64,000 nucleotides of DNA. Source: Sympetrum striolatum. Its lineage: Eukaryota > Arthropoda > Insecta > Odonata > Libellulidae. The stretch lies in contig OX388345.1 of assembly GCA_947579665.1 (NCBI GenBank), positions 64,471,454-64,535,453 of the forward strand. Reading direction: 5' to 3'. Positions 11,281-21,030 of this stretch are shown here, in pieces. Both the position numbers and the translations under genes were made by a program. Position 1 is the stretch's first letter, and every line of letters begins with the position of its first letter. The notes beneath the pieces are model-generated. The model was not told the origin of the DNA. It saw only the letters and a program-made list of their open reading frames with translations, and ran no database searches.

Positions 11281-12807
11281 CCTTTCGAAATATATTATAT
11301 ACATAAATGACATCATCATAAGTTTTAGAGTAATTATTCAGTTAAAAAACTTTCGGTTCAGTGAACTGTAATTTGTAGATTAGAAATGTTTAAACGACGC
11401 AAGGATTATTTACATTAACATTAGTATCCTGCGAGCCTCCTTATGGTGCGAAGCAATGGGTATGAAAACACCAAAAACCTTAGTTACACTAATCGACTAT
11501 CTGATTTGAGAGCCTTGTGCTGTCTGGGAAAAGAGACCAATAGTAGCTATCTGTTCTCGCACAAATCTCGAGATATCTCCTCTTTATCGCCTGGTCTCTT
11601 ATATCGCGGGCGCTGAGAGAGGCAATATCTATTTTGCACAAAGAAGAGAAAATGCTAAGTATCTGTAATGACTTTTGAACTCTAATTTCGTGCCAGTGAA
11701 ACTGTAAGGGTGTGGCTAAAGTTTAACTTTAGAAAGTGGATCATGGTCATTATACACATTCCTTTTTTGAATTATACCATACACCATTTGGAAATTGGTG
11801 GAAATAAGGTCCGGTTATTTTCACATCATTGTCCAAAAACGCTGTAGGGGTTTAACTCTGGAGCGTAAAAGTATTTTTAAAATCAAATTACTTCAACTCT
11901 AAGGTGAATATATAATAAAGTATAAACAGCGCATAAATAGTTGGGCGTGCAATGAGAGATTCCAGATATAGTTTTTTATTTCTCCGCGAATAGCATCAAT
12001 TGAAAATGTACTGTAATGATGCCAACAGATATTTAGTCTTATTTAACAAGGAGAACACCCTTTCACTCAACTATAAGGTAATAAATTAAAGTGACATGGT
12101 TTTCAAACGTCATAGAAAATAATTTATTTCTATTCCCTTGAGCTAAAAACTGCTTCCATGAAAGCTTAGTGAAGATAAGTATAAGATGAAGTAGGAAACA
12201 TTGAGATAGCAACATTTCTCTCTTTTACTGTTGATGGCAACTGTTATTTATTCATTGCGCAATTATCGTATTTTAAATGAAAATACCTATGATGATACCT
12301 CATGTGGAATATAGAAAGCAGATATTAATTCATCATTGAGAACATTTTCAAGATGGTTAAAATGTGAAAATGTCGTCGGGTTGAACCGAGTGACAATATC
12401 GAATGAAACTTCAATGCAAAGGTTCAGGTAAAAGAAGAGTAAAATAAAAATAAATTTTACCCTCATGTCATTGTAAAAGAAAAATATTAGTGAATGTAAG
12501 TAAATACAATACATACTCATTTGAGGTATACATTTTGAGAGTTTCATAGAAAATATGTAAAAGGTATTGATATTCCAAGCTAATATCACTAAATTCCATC
12601 GACTCTGTTACCTTAGATGTTTTCAATACGGCTACATCCATCGCAGAGACAGAATGTTAGTTTGGAAGACCCGCGTGTAAATAAAAGTTAGAAAATTTCT
12701 TATTAGAGGCGAAAGGGAACTGTTTCCGGTTTCATTACGAAATTGGAATCGGAAAACCGAATAATAAGCCAAATAAATTTGAAAAGCCAAACCAACCGCA
12801 CATGTTA
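11281..12807. other. Non-coding DNA
   Basis: No supported gene. The 100-codon minus frame at 12287-12589 is Phe/Tyr/Ile rich, as expected of translated AT-rich DNA, and was not called. Confidence 0.4.
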
Positions 12808-12940
12808 GAGGATTTAAATCTCCAATAGCCGTCTTTGTCGGCGTTCCACCGTTGTCTCATTCACCAGTATTCTTGTTTTCTCCAAATACGGGAGAATGAG
12901 ATGAGGAACGCCGACAAAGACAGCTATTGGAGATGTTCTA
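12808..12940. mobile_element. Foldback MITE with long inverted arms
   Basis: Two arms of about 60 bp (12808-12871 and 12885-12940) are inverted copies sharing CTCCAATAGC, GTCTTTGTCGGCGTTCC and CTCATTC. The spacer is very short, so the single strand would form a long hairpin. The right flank is shared with a half copy at 15105-15235. Confidence 0.65.
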
Positions 12941-12999
12941 ATCTCTAATTCATTAACATCCGTTTTCCAAATTTTCTTTCTTTACAACTGCACATGCGT

Positions 13000-14409
13000 A
13001 GGCAATATAAATATATTGAATGGTTGTCAGATTAATTATATTATTTCTAAATGTTTACTTAGATTTCCACAAACGGACAGGAGAAGAAAGTTAGTTTTAG
13101 TATGAGTATCTACTAAAGTTGTCTTGCCTCATTTTTTAAAGAGAGTACATTTGAAAGATATCCGTATATTTGAATTAGCGTGATCTTTTTCTACTATAAT
13201 GTTTTCCTTGATCAGTGAAAACTGGAAATATTTTGCTAATTCATAGTTGACTATTCTTTCGACCTTTAATTTCCAAATTCTAAATCACTGCAATCGATAG
13301 AATACAAGCCATCAATTAAATAATAAGTAGTGCGTGATTCCAATAATAGAAAATCGATTCTAATAACCAGTCAATGTTCAACGAAGTGCCTTAGATAAAT
13401 TACCCATGAAATGCCGATTTTAGAACAATAATATAGCATTTCGAAATTAATACGGTATTCAAAAACTAGATTTAGGAGCCATTCATAGAAATCGAAACGA
13501 AAGAAAAAAAATCTTGACAAGCTGGGAAACTAGCTAAACCCGAGAAAAAGAAAAACTACTTAAAACTGAAATTGGCAGGGATGTGAACATAAAAAAGCCT
13601 TTAACGAGAACGAAAAGGATTTTTGTAAATGGTATCCGGAGGAAGACGGCGGAAGTTTTCAATCTTTTTGTTTCCATGATTTACATCTTGAATGCGGAAG
13701 ATGACTTACGAAGAATTTCTGCCGAATTTCGCGGGAAACGACGAGAAAAAGAGCCTTTTAACCTAGAATGAGAAGTTGAGCATGGATAGGTCATTCTGGC
13801 ATATTTTTACGCGCGAAGATTCTTTTCGTTTCCAAAACTAAACTCCGAAACTATTTGAGGAAACCTCTCACATCAGTACACCACCCACAAGCTAATAATT
13901 CAATGTAAATTTGTTGAAGTAGAAGTGTAACAATATTAAATGGTAGTCAAATGATAGGAAAACAAAATAGGGAGAAAAAGGAACCAAAGATAAAAATAAG
14001 CAGGCAGTTTCATTTGGTGAGTATTATGTAAATACCTATGTATTTTACATTCAATTATTTGATGTTCCTTGCACACTGAATGATTAATGGAAAGCTTCTA
14101 GTAGATGTACTTCTATCTCAAAAAAGATCCCGATACTATTTTTTCCCGGGGAAACGCCAAGCAGGAGGAAAGTAAAATTCTGATGGAGACACGTAGGTAG
14201 ATAAGTAGGTAGATACCCACAATATGTAGCTCTATTATTTTGTTATATATTATTGCTATACTTATTGTTTGCACATGACGCCACGCCACTATTTATGAAT
14301 GTTTAATCCTAACTATGAGGAAAAGTCTTTATTTTCGCATTTATTACGACTATTTTTTTACAATCCGAAGAAGTGAATGGCCGAAACGAAAAGAGTGAAA
14401 CAATGTGAG
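13000..14409. other. Non-coding DNA
   Basis: No supported gene was found. A 62-codon plus frame at 13583-13771 lacks splice context and is not called. Confidence 0.35.
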
Positions 14410-14474
14410 CTATTCAAACAATTTTTCGAGTTGAAGAGAGAAGTCGCTTACATACTGGCGGTCTCTCTCAAACC
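14410..14474 (-). CDS. Possible alternative last exon of the GPCR
   Basis: A minus-strand acceptor TTTTGTAG|GG precedes 20 codons (FERDRQYVSDFSLQLEKLFE) and a stop TAG at 14410-14412. The two leading bases would complete a codon with the phase-1 donor AGA A|GTAAGT at 15380/15379 of the receptor tail exon. This gives an alternative C-terminus. The call rests on phase compatibility and a reasonable peptide only. Confidence 0.22.
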
Positions 14475-14961
14475 CTACAAAATGTATTATTCTCAAAATA
14501 GATATGTGCTTTAGATATAAAATCGTATTTCCTCTCAAATAATCCAAATTCTTATACTCCATCTTCCTTTCCCCTTTGACGCGAACCATCAAAGCGACTC
14601 AGAAAGTAACGCTCGTTCCTGGAATCTCCTATTTGTCTACCGAGGAAAGGGAAGTTTCCTTTGGTGATCTGGGTCGTCAAAATAAACTCTGAACACCATC
14701 AAACAGCCTTGACCTGCTGTTTTTCCGAGAGGAATCGTGATCCTTACTCCATTGCGTTTATTATCATCAATAAATTCCGTTTAAATTCGTTCTTAACAAA
14801 AGCAAATACTCAGTCGACGTTGGAATTAATGTACGAATCATTAAATGGAGATTGGTTAGGGGAAACACTGAAAATACTTACCAGATACTCTGAAACTAAC
14901 GTGTGATTCTACTGATTGTTAAAATACTCTACTGAAATTTTGTACAAAAAACATTTTTGTA

Positions 14962-15038
14962 CACTCCTGGCCAAAATTAACGCGGCACCGGCCGTAAGGA
15001 TCGCTAGGGAGGTGCTGCGTTAATTTTGGCCAGGAGTG
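14962..15038. mobile_element. Tiny mariner-like MITE (77 bp, TA target)
   Basis: Inverted repeats of 31 bp, 30 of which match, run from GTACACTCCTGGCC on the left (14959-14989) to the complementary right end (15011-15041). TA dinucleotides flank the CACTCCTGG ends at both sides, as for Tc1/mariner elements. Only about 20 bp separate the arms, so the element is almost entirely terminal repeat. Confidence 0.72.
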
Positions 15039-15104
15039 TACCAATTCACTCTTGAAGAAGAATGCATTGCTTTCCAAATGTGCATTGAGTGTTATTTAAG
15101 TGCG

Positions 15105-15235
15105 GTGTCCTTCCTTGTTTTCTCCGAATACCAGTGAATGGGACGAGTAATGCCAACAAAGATGGCTATGGGAGATTTGAAAATTTAATTCTTTAACAGT
15201 CGTGTTCAAAATTTTCTTTCTTTACAACAATATGA
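15105..15235. mobile_element. Half copy of the 12.8 kb foldback MITE
   Basis: It shares TTGTTTTCTCC, AATGCCAACAAAGATGGCTAT and AAATTTTCTTTCTTTACAAC with the right arm and flank of the element at 12808-12940. The left arm is absent. Confidence 0.5.
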
Positions 15236-15359
15236 TTACAGTAACCGCGGACCTTAATATTGATGCGAACCTCTTAAAAATCGATAAAATAGTTCTAATA
15301 TTAATTATTCCCTTAATAAACGCTTAAAATATGAATGACATTCATGAGGTTATTATAAA

Positions 15360-15495
15360 CTAGAACGAGAAATACTTACTTCTAATCGCATCCGTTCCTA
15401 GCACATCTTTGCAGCATAGAGAAATAAGCAGCGACACGCAAGGCCATTTTGCGAACGAGTGGGCCATCATGTTCCTCAGGCTGCTTGACATAACA
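15360..15495 (-). CDS. GPCR exon: C-terminal tail
   Basis: Acceptor CTTTTTTCAG|T. It encodes SVMSSSLRNMMAHSFAKWPC, resembling the amphipathic helix 8 that follows NPxxY, then LLISLCCKDVLGTDAIRS with a Cys pair suitable for palmitoylation. Reading through gives a stop TAG at 15360-15362. A very strong donor (GAA|GTAAGTATT, at 15380/15379) lies inside the exon, so an alternative spliced C-terminus is likely. Confidence 0.78.
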
Positions 15496-18400
15496 CTGAA
15501 AAAAGAAGAAAGGATTGTTTCATCTGATGATCCAGACCGCAGAGACTTCTTATAGAAAAGGTGTAGCAGGAGTGAACAGATATATTTGTAAATCTAAACT
15601 ATAGTTTCCCAAACTTTTTTTCCTCATGGACTCCTTGGCATTCTTATTTTTCGTAGACATATTGGTGTTCTTTACATTTTCCATGGAACCCCATCCAGCC
15701 TAGTACGGACTATTTCTGTACTTTTGAATTCCAAATATGGAAAAAATTCTGCTCTACGTGATGAGTATCATCGTGGAATAAACAATAGCAAAAATTTGGT
15801 AAAAGACTTAACAATTGTAAATTTATTAGCAGCACGTTTTTTTGCAGCTGGGATACAAACTTCCATCATTTTCATAGATCTACATTTTTCATTCTCCATT
15901 CAATATATATGGACCCCCAGGTGATCCGTATGGATCACTTTGGGAACCTTTGGTCTAAACGAAGTAAAAGAAGTCGACGTTTTCATGGTGATTTAGCAAA
16001 TGCGTTTTACCCTATGGGCATTCCCCAATGAAGTTTCGGTCCGCCCATCCAAGGAGACTTTCCAGCCAAAGTAACTAATTTAATCTACGGACTATGTAAC
16101 AGCTATACAACCTCGAACGACCGACGCTCACTTTACCAACACTCACTAGACTGACGCTCGACTGCTCGATTGTCAGACAGCTCAAATGACTAACAGCTTG
16201 ATTGAACGACATCCAAACCCATCCCATTAACAATTATATATAACCTCTGTGACATATGTATTTGCAACAGCGTATTTACAATGTGTAGATGCCGTTCAAT
16301 CAAACTGTGGGTCAACTGAGCTGTCGGTCAACCGAACTGTCGGGCAACTGAACTGTCGGGCAACTGAGCGTCGGTCATTAGAGAAGATCCGATACGATGA
16401 TTGAGATTAGTCCATTTTACCTGTAGATTATGGGGTTGAGACAAGAGTGAATGAACGGCAACAGGTGGAAAGTTATCCTGAGGTTATAGATGAGAGGAGA
16501 AAAGAAGCTGAGGCCGTGCTTGATGAGGACATCGATGATGAGTCGGGGTCCCCAGCAGAGAAGGAAAAGGATGATGACTAATATCAGCATCTGAATGACC
16601 TATAACGATTAAGTACATTTAATCAGTGCCAATAACTACAGAATAGAAAAGCCCAATTTTGAATCATACAGTAAAGCAAATGCAAAAGGGAATAAAGAAT
16701 AGCTGTTTCAGAAAAAAATAATAAAGACGTTTTCCGATCATTGGATATGCACTTAATAGAAACTTAAACTTAAAATGCTTCATATCCTTTGAAATAAGTT
16801 ATGAATAAACAGCTGAAATCGTGGAAATGCATGATCGATGTGAAAACAATCAACGCATCGTTGCCCTTCAAACAAGCGGTGAATTCAGGGGGTAAGGGAG
16901 AATACATCCCTCTTTAAAGCCAACATCAAAGATGTCTTTGTACCCCTTTTAAATGCATGCTACCTTCTTTAAATATACGCTACCCATTTTTAAAATATGA
17001 TCAACTTAAATTCTTGATCGGGTGAAGACGATATTTAAATTATAGAATGAAAATTGAATCTGCTCTCCGAACAAAAAAAGAATGTACCTTTGATAAGATT
17101 AAGCCATCCTTTAACGTAGCGAGACCTTGTTTACCCATATAATATTATTGAAATACAAATATAACAGTGGTAGTGCAACGGAGGGTACCAAAATTATGTA
17201 CTAAACCATCAATAGCTTGTAATCCACGTTGATGAATCTTGGTCAATTTAAACAATCTAAGGTCATTCCAGTAGAGATGCCCCACCTAAGGAAAATACTT
17301 CATAACAATGACTTAAGTGATAACAAGAATGTGAAATTGCGTGATAGAATATAACATTTATTGGTGATTAACAGTATATAAACAAATTTTGTTTATAAGC
17401 ATTTTCACCCAAAATATTAAACTTTTTCTACATCCATGCATTTGGCCATCTCTCCCGAGTGTCCGGGTGAGACGCCCCACCTCTGTGGGGGAGATGTCCC
17501 ATTAGCTTAATCTGAATTTAATCTGGAAAGAGCTTGTTATAAAACAAAATTGTTGAATTTAACTTGAAGATAGAATATCACTAAATATTAAAGTTAAATT
17601 TAAAATATATTCGGAAGTTTCATTTGAAAAAAATTGCCAAAATTGTAGTACATTTAGAGAACAATAAACTTTTAAAATTATAATAAAATTTTCAATTGGT
17701 ATGAATAGGGGCTAGATTATACACAAAATATTGTCGTCTTAAACGAAAAAACAATTAGGACGATTTTGATGTTCTTCGAAATTTCGAAACTTCGAGGAAA
17801 AAATTCTCACAAAAATTTATATTTGTAATGTCCATGTGAGTGGGCTACTTTTTATATTTTGTATTGTATTGTATTTATTTTTGTTTTTGTATTTTACCAA
17901 CTGTATTTATTTTTACCTACTTACATGTAAATGTGTAACAATTTGTTCTTTTTTGTGTTTGTGTGATATCATGGGTTTGTCATATTGTCTTTAAAATTTT
18001 ATTTAACCTAATTTCACCGCTAAATTTAGTTTTCTTATCTATAGGTTCCGTAGGTTTTTCACACCCCCCTTGAAGTCTTTTTTTTGTAGTGGAATTTTTT
18101 CCTATGCTCTTAGATTAGGTTTTTTAAATCATCGAAGAAGTCTTCATGAGTGTACTTTTTTTCAAGCTATCTCTTTTCTAAGATTTATATGGCAAATGTT
18201 TAGATGTAAAAAGAGACATTATAGTCTCAATCTTGCCCTGAAAAAAGTCCTTTATTATCATTATTTTAGGGATATGTATCCCGAGGGATAGCTCGTGTAT
18301 TAAACCATAAAAAAAATTCGTTGAATAAGAGACAAGCAATTTTTATCGATAACTGGTTAATAGCGTACCGTGCACAATAACAACAGAAAACTTGGTAAAT

Positions 18401-21030
18401 TTATTTTGATGCCCTACTAAACAGAACTGACAAAAGGGTGACTGAAATAGACGAAGAAGATAAAACTCCAATAAACTCCTATTGACGACTTTAAGTTACC
18501 TGTTTTCGGGCCTGTTTAACATCATGGCTGGAACTACTATTCAACTCAAGGCTCTTGTTTCTCGGTCTGCGTAGAGAATGCCTCTCGGAATCGACGGAGT
18601 TTCTATATTTCTTGTTTTCCATCTCCATTCCCGGCTCACAGAGCGATGGGTAGACTGAGGGACTAGCGATGTAATAGGAAAATCAGCCGAGGAAAAGAAA
18701 AAGTATCCACACCAACATTCGATCAAGGATTCTTCTTACCTACAGACCCTGGTCATTGCGACCATGTTTTTTGTCGATATCCACAGTTCTTTGATGACTT
18801 TCGAATAGCAGAAGACCATGAGGCAAAATGGAACCACTAACAGGATGACGAGATGGTACACGGCTACAATGAATCCGATGCGAGAGCCATTGCTATCTAC
18901 GTCATTGCAGTAGTAGAGGGTAACAGTGGTGTGGTTGTTAAAATACTCGATCGAATAAGTTTCCTGCAAAGAGAATTTTGACATGAGAATTGAAAATATA
19001 CACCCATGAAGTCATTTTAATCACACTTCTCTGACTGTATAAGATATTAGGGCAAAATTTTAAGTACTAAGTGAAATCTGGTGTAATTTTATTTTTTTTA
19101 TCTAAGAAAAAAAATTTTAATTTCCACGGAATTTGTTTATATGTTATTGTATCGAAGCATCGGGTTCTGATGATGGTGTAAACTTGCACCGAAACCATGG
19201 TCGCATAAATAAATTCTGTGGAAAGTAAAACTTTAATTTCTTCATATATTTTTTAAATTAGTGTATTGTACCTTCTTCGTAGGAGGGTAAAATAAAGCAG
19301 GTTCCTAATTTATTATTGTGGTAAATTCTGTTTTTTTTATCTCTTCTCCTGTTAGTTATTTTAATCGAAATGCGCATGCATAGTTGAATATAGAATAATT
19401 ATAGAATTTAATATAGAATATTAATTAACATTAAATTCGATAAAATTTCCTTTCGATGTTTATATGACGGTATTAAATGGATAGACACCATTTAGGATAC
19501 ACTAAATACATACTTTACCTAAAATTTCTATAATTAAAAAAATGTATCCGAATACTACGGAGTAGACATAATGTGTATAATAGAAAGTGTAGTAAATTAC
19601 CTTAGTGAAAATTACCGGTGCGGCCAGTAATAAAGCGATAACCCAAACTATGAGGATTGCCTTCCGACAATTGCTCATGGTGCAGAACGACCTAGACCTC
19701 ATTGGGTACACGATGACAACGTACCTGAAAGATTAAATGTATTATTATCGCAAGAAGGTAAATATAAGATTAAATATACGATTTTTGTGTGTCTTAACGT
19801 AGATTATCACTTTAAATAGAAACGCGAAGATTGCAACCAATAAATATCTATTTTACAAAACGTTCGCCGCTTTGTCGTGTCTTTTCACTGCATCTTTCCC
19901 ATTGAGATACATGCATTTTAATCAATCACAAACAAAAACTCTTCAAGCCGTAAGCATAAGTCGGTCAATTTGGATATTAAAGCTTGAATCACCTTAGAAA
20001 GTTTTTAACCAAGTCTTACGAAAGTCAATGAAAATAAACAAGTGAAGTATCTTCACTTGTTTGTTTTCTTTGATAATGAAGTACCACCAAGTTAAGGCCG
20101 AAACCATCGAATCTTACGGAAAGGATTCAACCTACAACTTCCGAACATCAACTGGCCAACTTGCGTTCACGGCTTAAAGAGTCTTTGTTAGTTTAGTTAT
20201 GTATTGTTGAAGACTACAATTAGACACCAGGTCAGGTGGTAGTCATTCCTGTTGGGGGATGGAAAAATAAAATACCCTTCCCGGTATTCAACCTAGTCGG
20301 GACAAAAACCCCCCGAAGTCAAGACGTCTTACATATAATTAAAAAAATTTACAAAAATATTTCAAAATTTACAACAATATTACAATAAAATCACGAAACT
20401 CTTTTAATTCAATGGATGAAAACATTATAAAAAGGAGGAAAAAGTTCGAAAATTTTTCCAGGTAAATTCCTCTATTCCCCGATTAAGAAATGAGTACTTA
20501 CAAACATCTGTTCTCTGTTTAAGGGTAGCGATTTTATGGTTGTGGTCGTTTCTCCTGAAGTAACACGATTCCCTGGCAATGAGTCTATTGTTTAATCCTT
20601 GAAAGCAAAGGCTTTCTAGTAATAGCTATGTATATTCCCTAACCTTTTTATTTGAAGTATAGATTATAATTTTCCTAACCAAATTCTTCAACCATTTCAG
20701 TGAGGCTATTCGTCTTCCCATATCTATCCAACACGAATCTTGCCGCTCTCCTCTACACATTTTCTAATTAGTCTGTCCTTTTTGATTCGGGTCCCAAATG
20801 CATATTTCCCAAATGAAAAATCATCACCTCCGCAAATAGCTTACCTTTCAAGGGTAATCGCGATGAGATTGAGTACGGAAGCAGCGGCGGACACAACCTC
20901 CACGTAAGAGGCCAGTTTACAAAGCGATCCTTCACTGTCCCATGCGTTCACAAAATACTGCAGAGTTTCCAAGGGGACGCAGAACAGCAGCAGGAGAAGG
21001 TCGGCCAAGGCCAGACTAACGAGGAATACG
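15360..21030 (-). CDS. Class A (rhodopsin-family) neuropeptide-type GPCR, 5' exon missing
   Basis: Six exons join in consistent phase: 21030-20845, 19724-19601, 18963-18740, 18662-18500, 16599-16421 and 15495-15360, about 337 codons. They encode TM2 to the C-terminal tail. Family landmarks are LALADLLLLLFCVP in TM2, the Cys before TM3 (SLCKL), ERY after TM3 in place of DRY, a Trp-containing TM4 (VWVIALLLAAP), an extracellular loop 2 with NHTT sequon and Cys, a long loop 3 ending QARKQ, FLLCWGPR in TM6 and NPIIY in TM7. Introns range from 77 bp to about 1.9 kb. The product would be a plasma-membrane receptor coupling to G proteins. The VKQARKQ-V junction and CWGPRL are typical of insect peptide receptors such as proctolin-, CCK- or pyrokinin-type, but I cannot settle the ligand. 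The exon with the N-terminus and TM1 was not found upstream. Confidence 0.87.
15600..15952. mobile_element. hAT-type MITE inside the last GPCR intron
   Basis: It is flanked by ATCTAAAC (15592-15599) and GTCTAAAC (15953-15960), an 8-bp duplication with one mismatch. The ends are imperfect inverted repeats built on AGTTTCCCAAACT on the left and GGTTCCCAAAGTG on the complementary right side. The internal plus frame is not a transposase. Confidence 0.75.
16118..16385. repeat. Foldback with 16-bp tandem repeats at the start of the last GPCR intron
   Basis: The right half contains about three or four copies of a 16-bp unit, CTGTCGGGCAACTGAA and variants. The left half (16118-16210) is an inverted, more diverged version, with GACCGACGCTCA and GATTGAACGACATC matching across the two arms. 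The spacer holds unique AT-rich sequence. It lies only 36 bp downstream of the TM6-TM7 exon donor. Confidence 0.6.
16421..16599 (-). CDS. GPCR exon: TM6, loop 3 outside and TM7
   Basis: Acceptor TCGTTATAG|GTC; donor TACAG|GTAAAA. It encodes VIQMLILVIILFLLCWGPRL (TM6 with CWxP), then IIDVLIKHGLSFFSPLIYNL and HLLPFIHSCLNPIIY (TM7 with NPxxY). The end phase of 2 gives Ser with the next exon. Confidence 0.92.
17258..17855 (+). mobile_element. Truncated copy of a TIR DNA transposon (copy A)
   Basis: It begins with the same terminal repeat as the 22.75 kb element (TAAGGTCATTCC followed by AGAGATGCCCCACC). It then follows that element for about 600 bp, including TCCATGCATTTGGCCATCTC, GAGTGTCCGGGTGAG and GAAATTTCGAAACTTCGAGG. 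It breaks off where a LINE 3' end starts and no right end was found. Confidence 0.62.
17856..18280 (+). mobile_element. LINE 3' end, copy 1
   Basis: It shares AGGTTTTTCACACCCCC, a short GAGACATTATAGTCTC hairpin and the tail CAATCTTGCCCTGAAAAAAG with the 3' end of the LINE at 45.5-48.5 kb and with the copy at 55.8 kb. No reverse transcriptase remains. It sits in the intron between the GPCR TM6 exon and the loop-3 exon. Confidence 0.6.
18500..18662 (-). CDS. GPCR exon: intracellular loop 3
   Basis: Separated from the previous exon by a 77-bp intron (acceptor ATCGCTAG|T). It encodes a hydrophilic loop with KKYRNSVDSERHSLRRPRNK, a Ser run, and HDVKQARKQ just before TM6. Serines near basic residues are plausible kinase sites, by inference. 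Donor AAACAG|GTAACT, phase 0. Confidence 0.82.
18740..18963 (-). CDS. GPCR exon: extracellular loop 2 and TM5
   Basis: Acceptor TTCTCTTTGCAG|GAA; donor TGTAG|GTAAGA. It encodes ETYSIEYFNNHTTVTLYYCN (a possible glycosylation site at NHT and the loop-2 Cys), then RIGFIVAVYHLVILLVVPFC as TM5 and a basic loop start. It ends in phase 2. Confidence 0.9.
19120..19245 (+). mobile_element. Foldback with hammerhead-ribozyme-like core (locus 1)
   Basis: Between inverted arms (AATTTCCACGGAATTTGTTTAT and its complement near 19205-19240) lies CTGATGA (19167-19173), a 5-bp stem GGTGT/GCACC, GAAA (19191-19194) and a tiny palindromic stem ACCATGGT followed by C at 19202. This order matches the hammerhead core with a minimal stem III. 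Pairing for stem I is poor. Such motifs are known from Penelope-like elements; assignment here is inference. Confidence 0.45.
19601..19724 (-). CDS. GPCR exon: intracellular loop 2 and TM4
   Basis: Acceptor AATCTTTCAG|G; donor ACTAAG|GTAATT. The first base completes the Arg of ERY, then YVVIVYPMRSRSFCTMSNCR and KAILIVWVIALLLAAPV follow. The basic loop with a YPMRS motif is usual after E/DRY. It ends in phase 0. Confidence 0.9.
20036..20130 (+). repeat. Perfect hairpin plus hammerhead-like tail (locus 2)
   Basis: An 11-bp perfect inverted repeat, AACAAGTGAAG/CTTCACTTGTT with a 3-nt loop, is followed at about 20089-20118 by ACCAAGTTAAGGCCGAAACC and ATC. This is the same string as locus 4 at 27.52 kb. 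The CTGATGA box is degraded. Confidence 0.35.
20845..21030 (-). CDS. GPCR exon: TM2, loop 1 and TM3
   Basis: Acceptor TTCTTTTTAG|C; donor GAAAG|GTAAGC. It encodes VFLVSLALADLLLLLFCVPL for TM2, WDSEGSLCKL with the conserved disulphide Cys, and VVSAAASVLNLIAITLER for TM3. The leading base would complete a codon such as Asn, as usual at this position. The end phase is 2. Confidence 0.9.
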
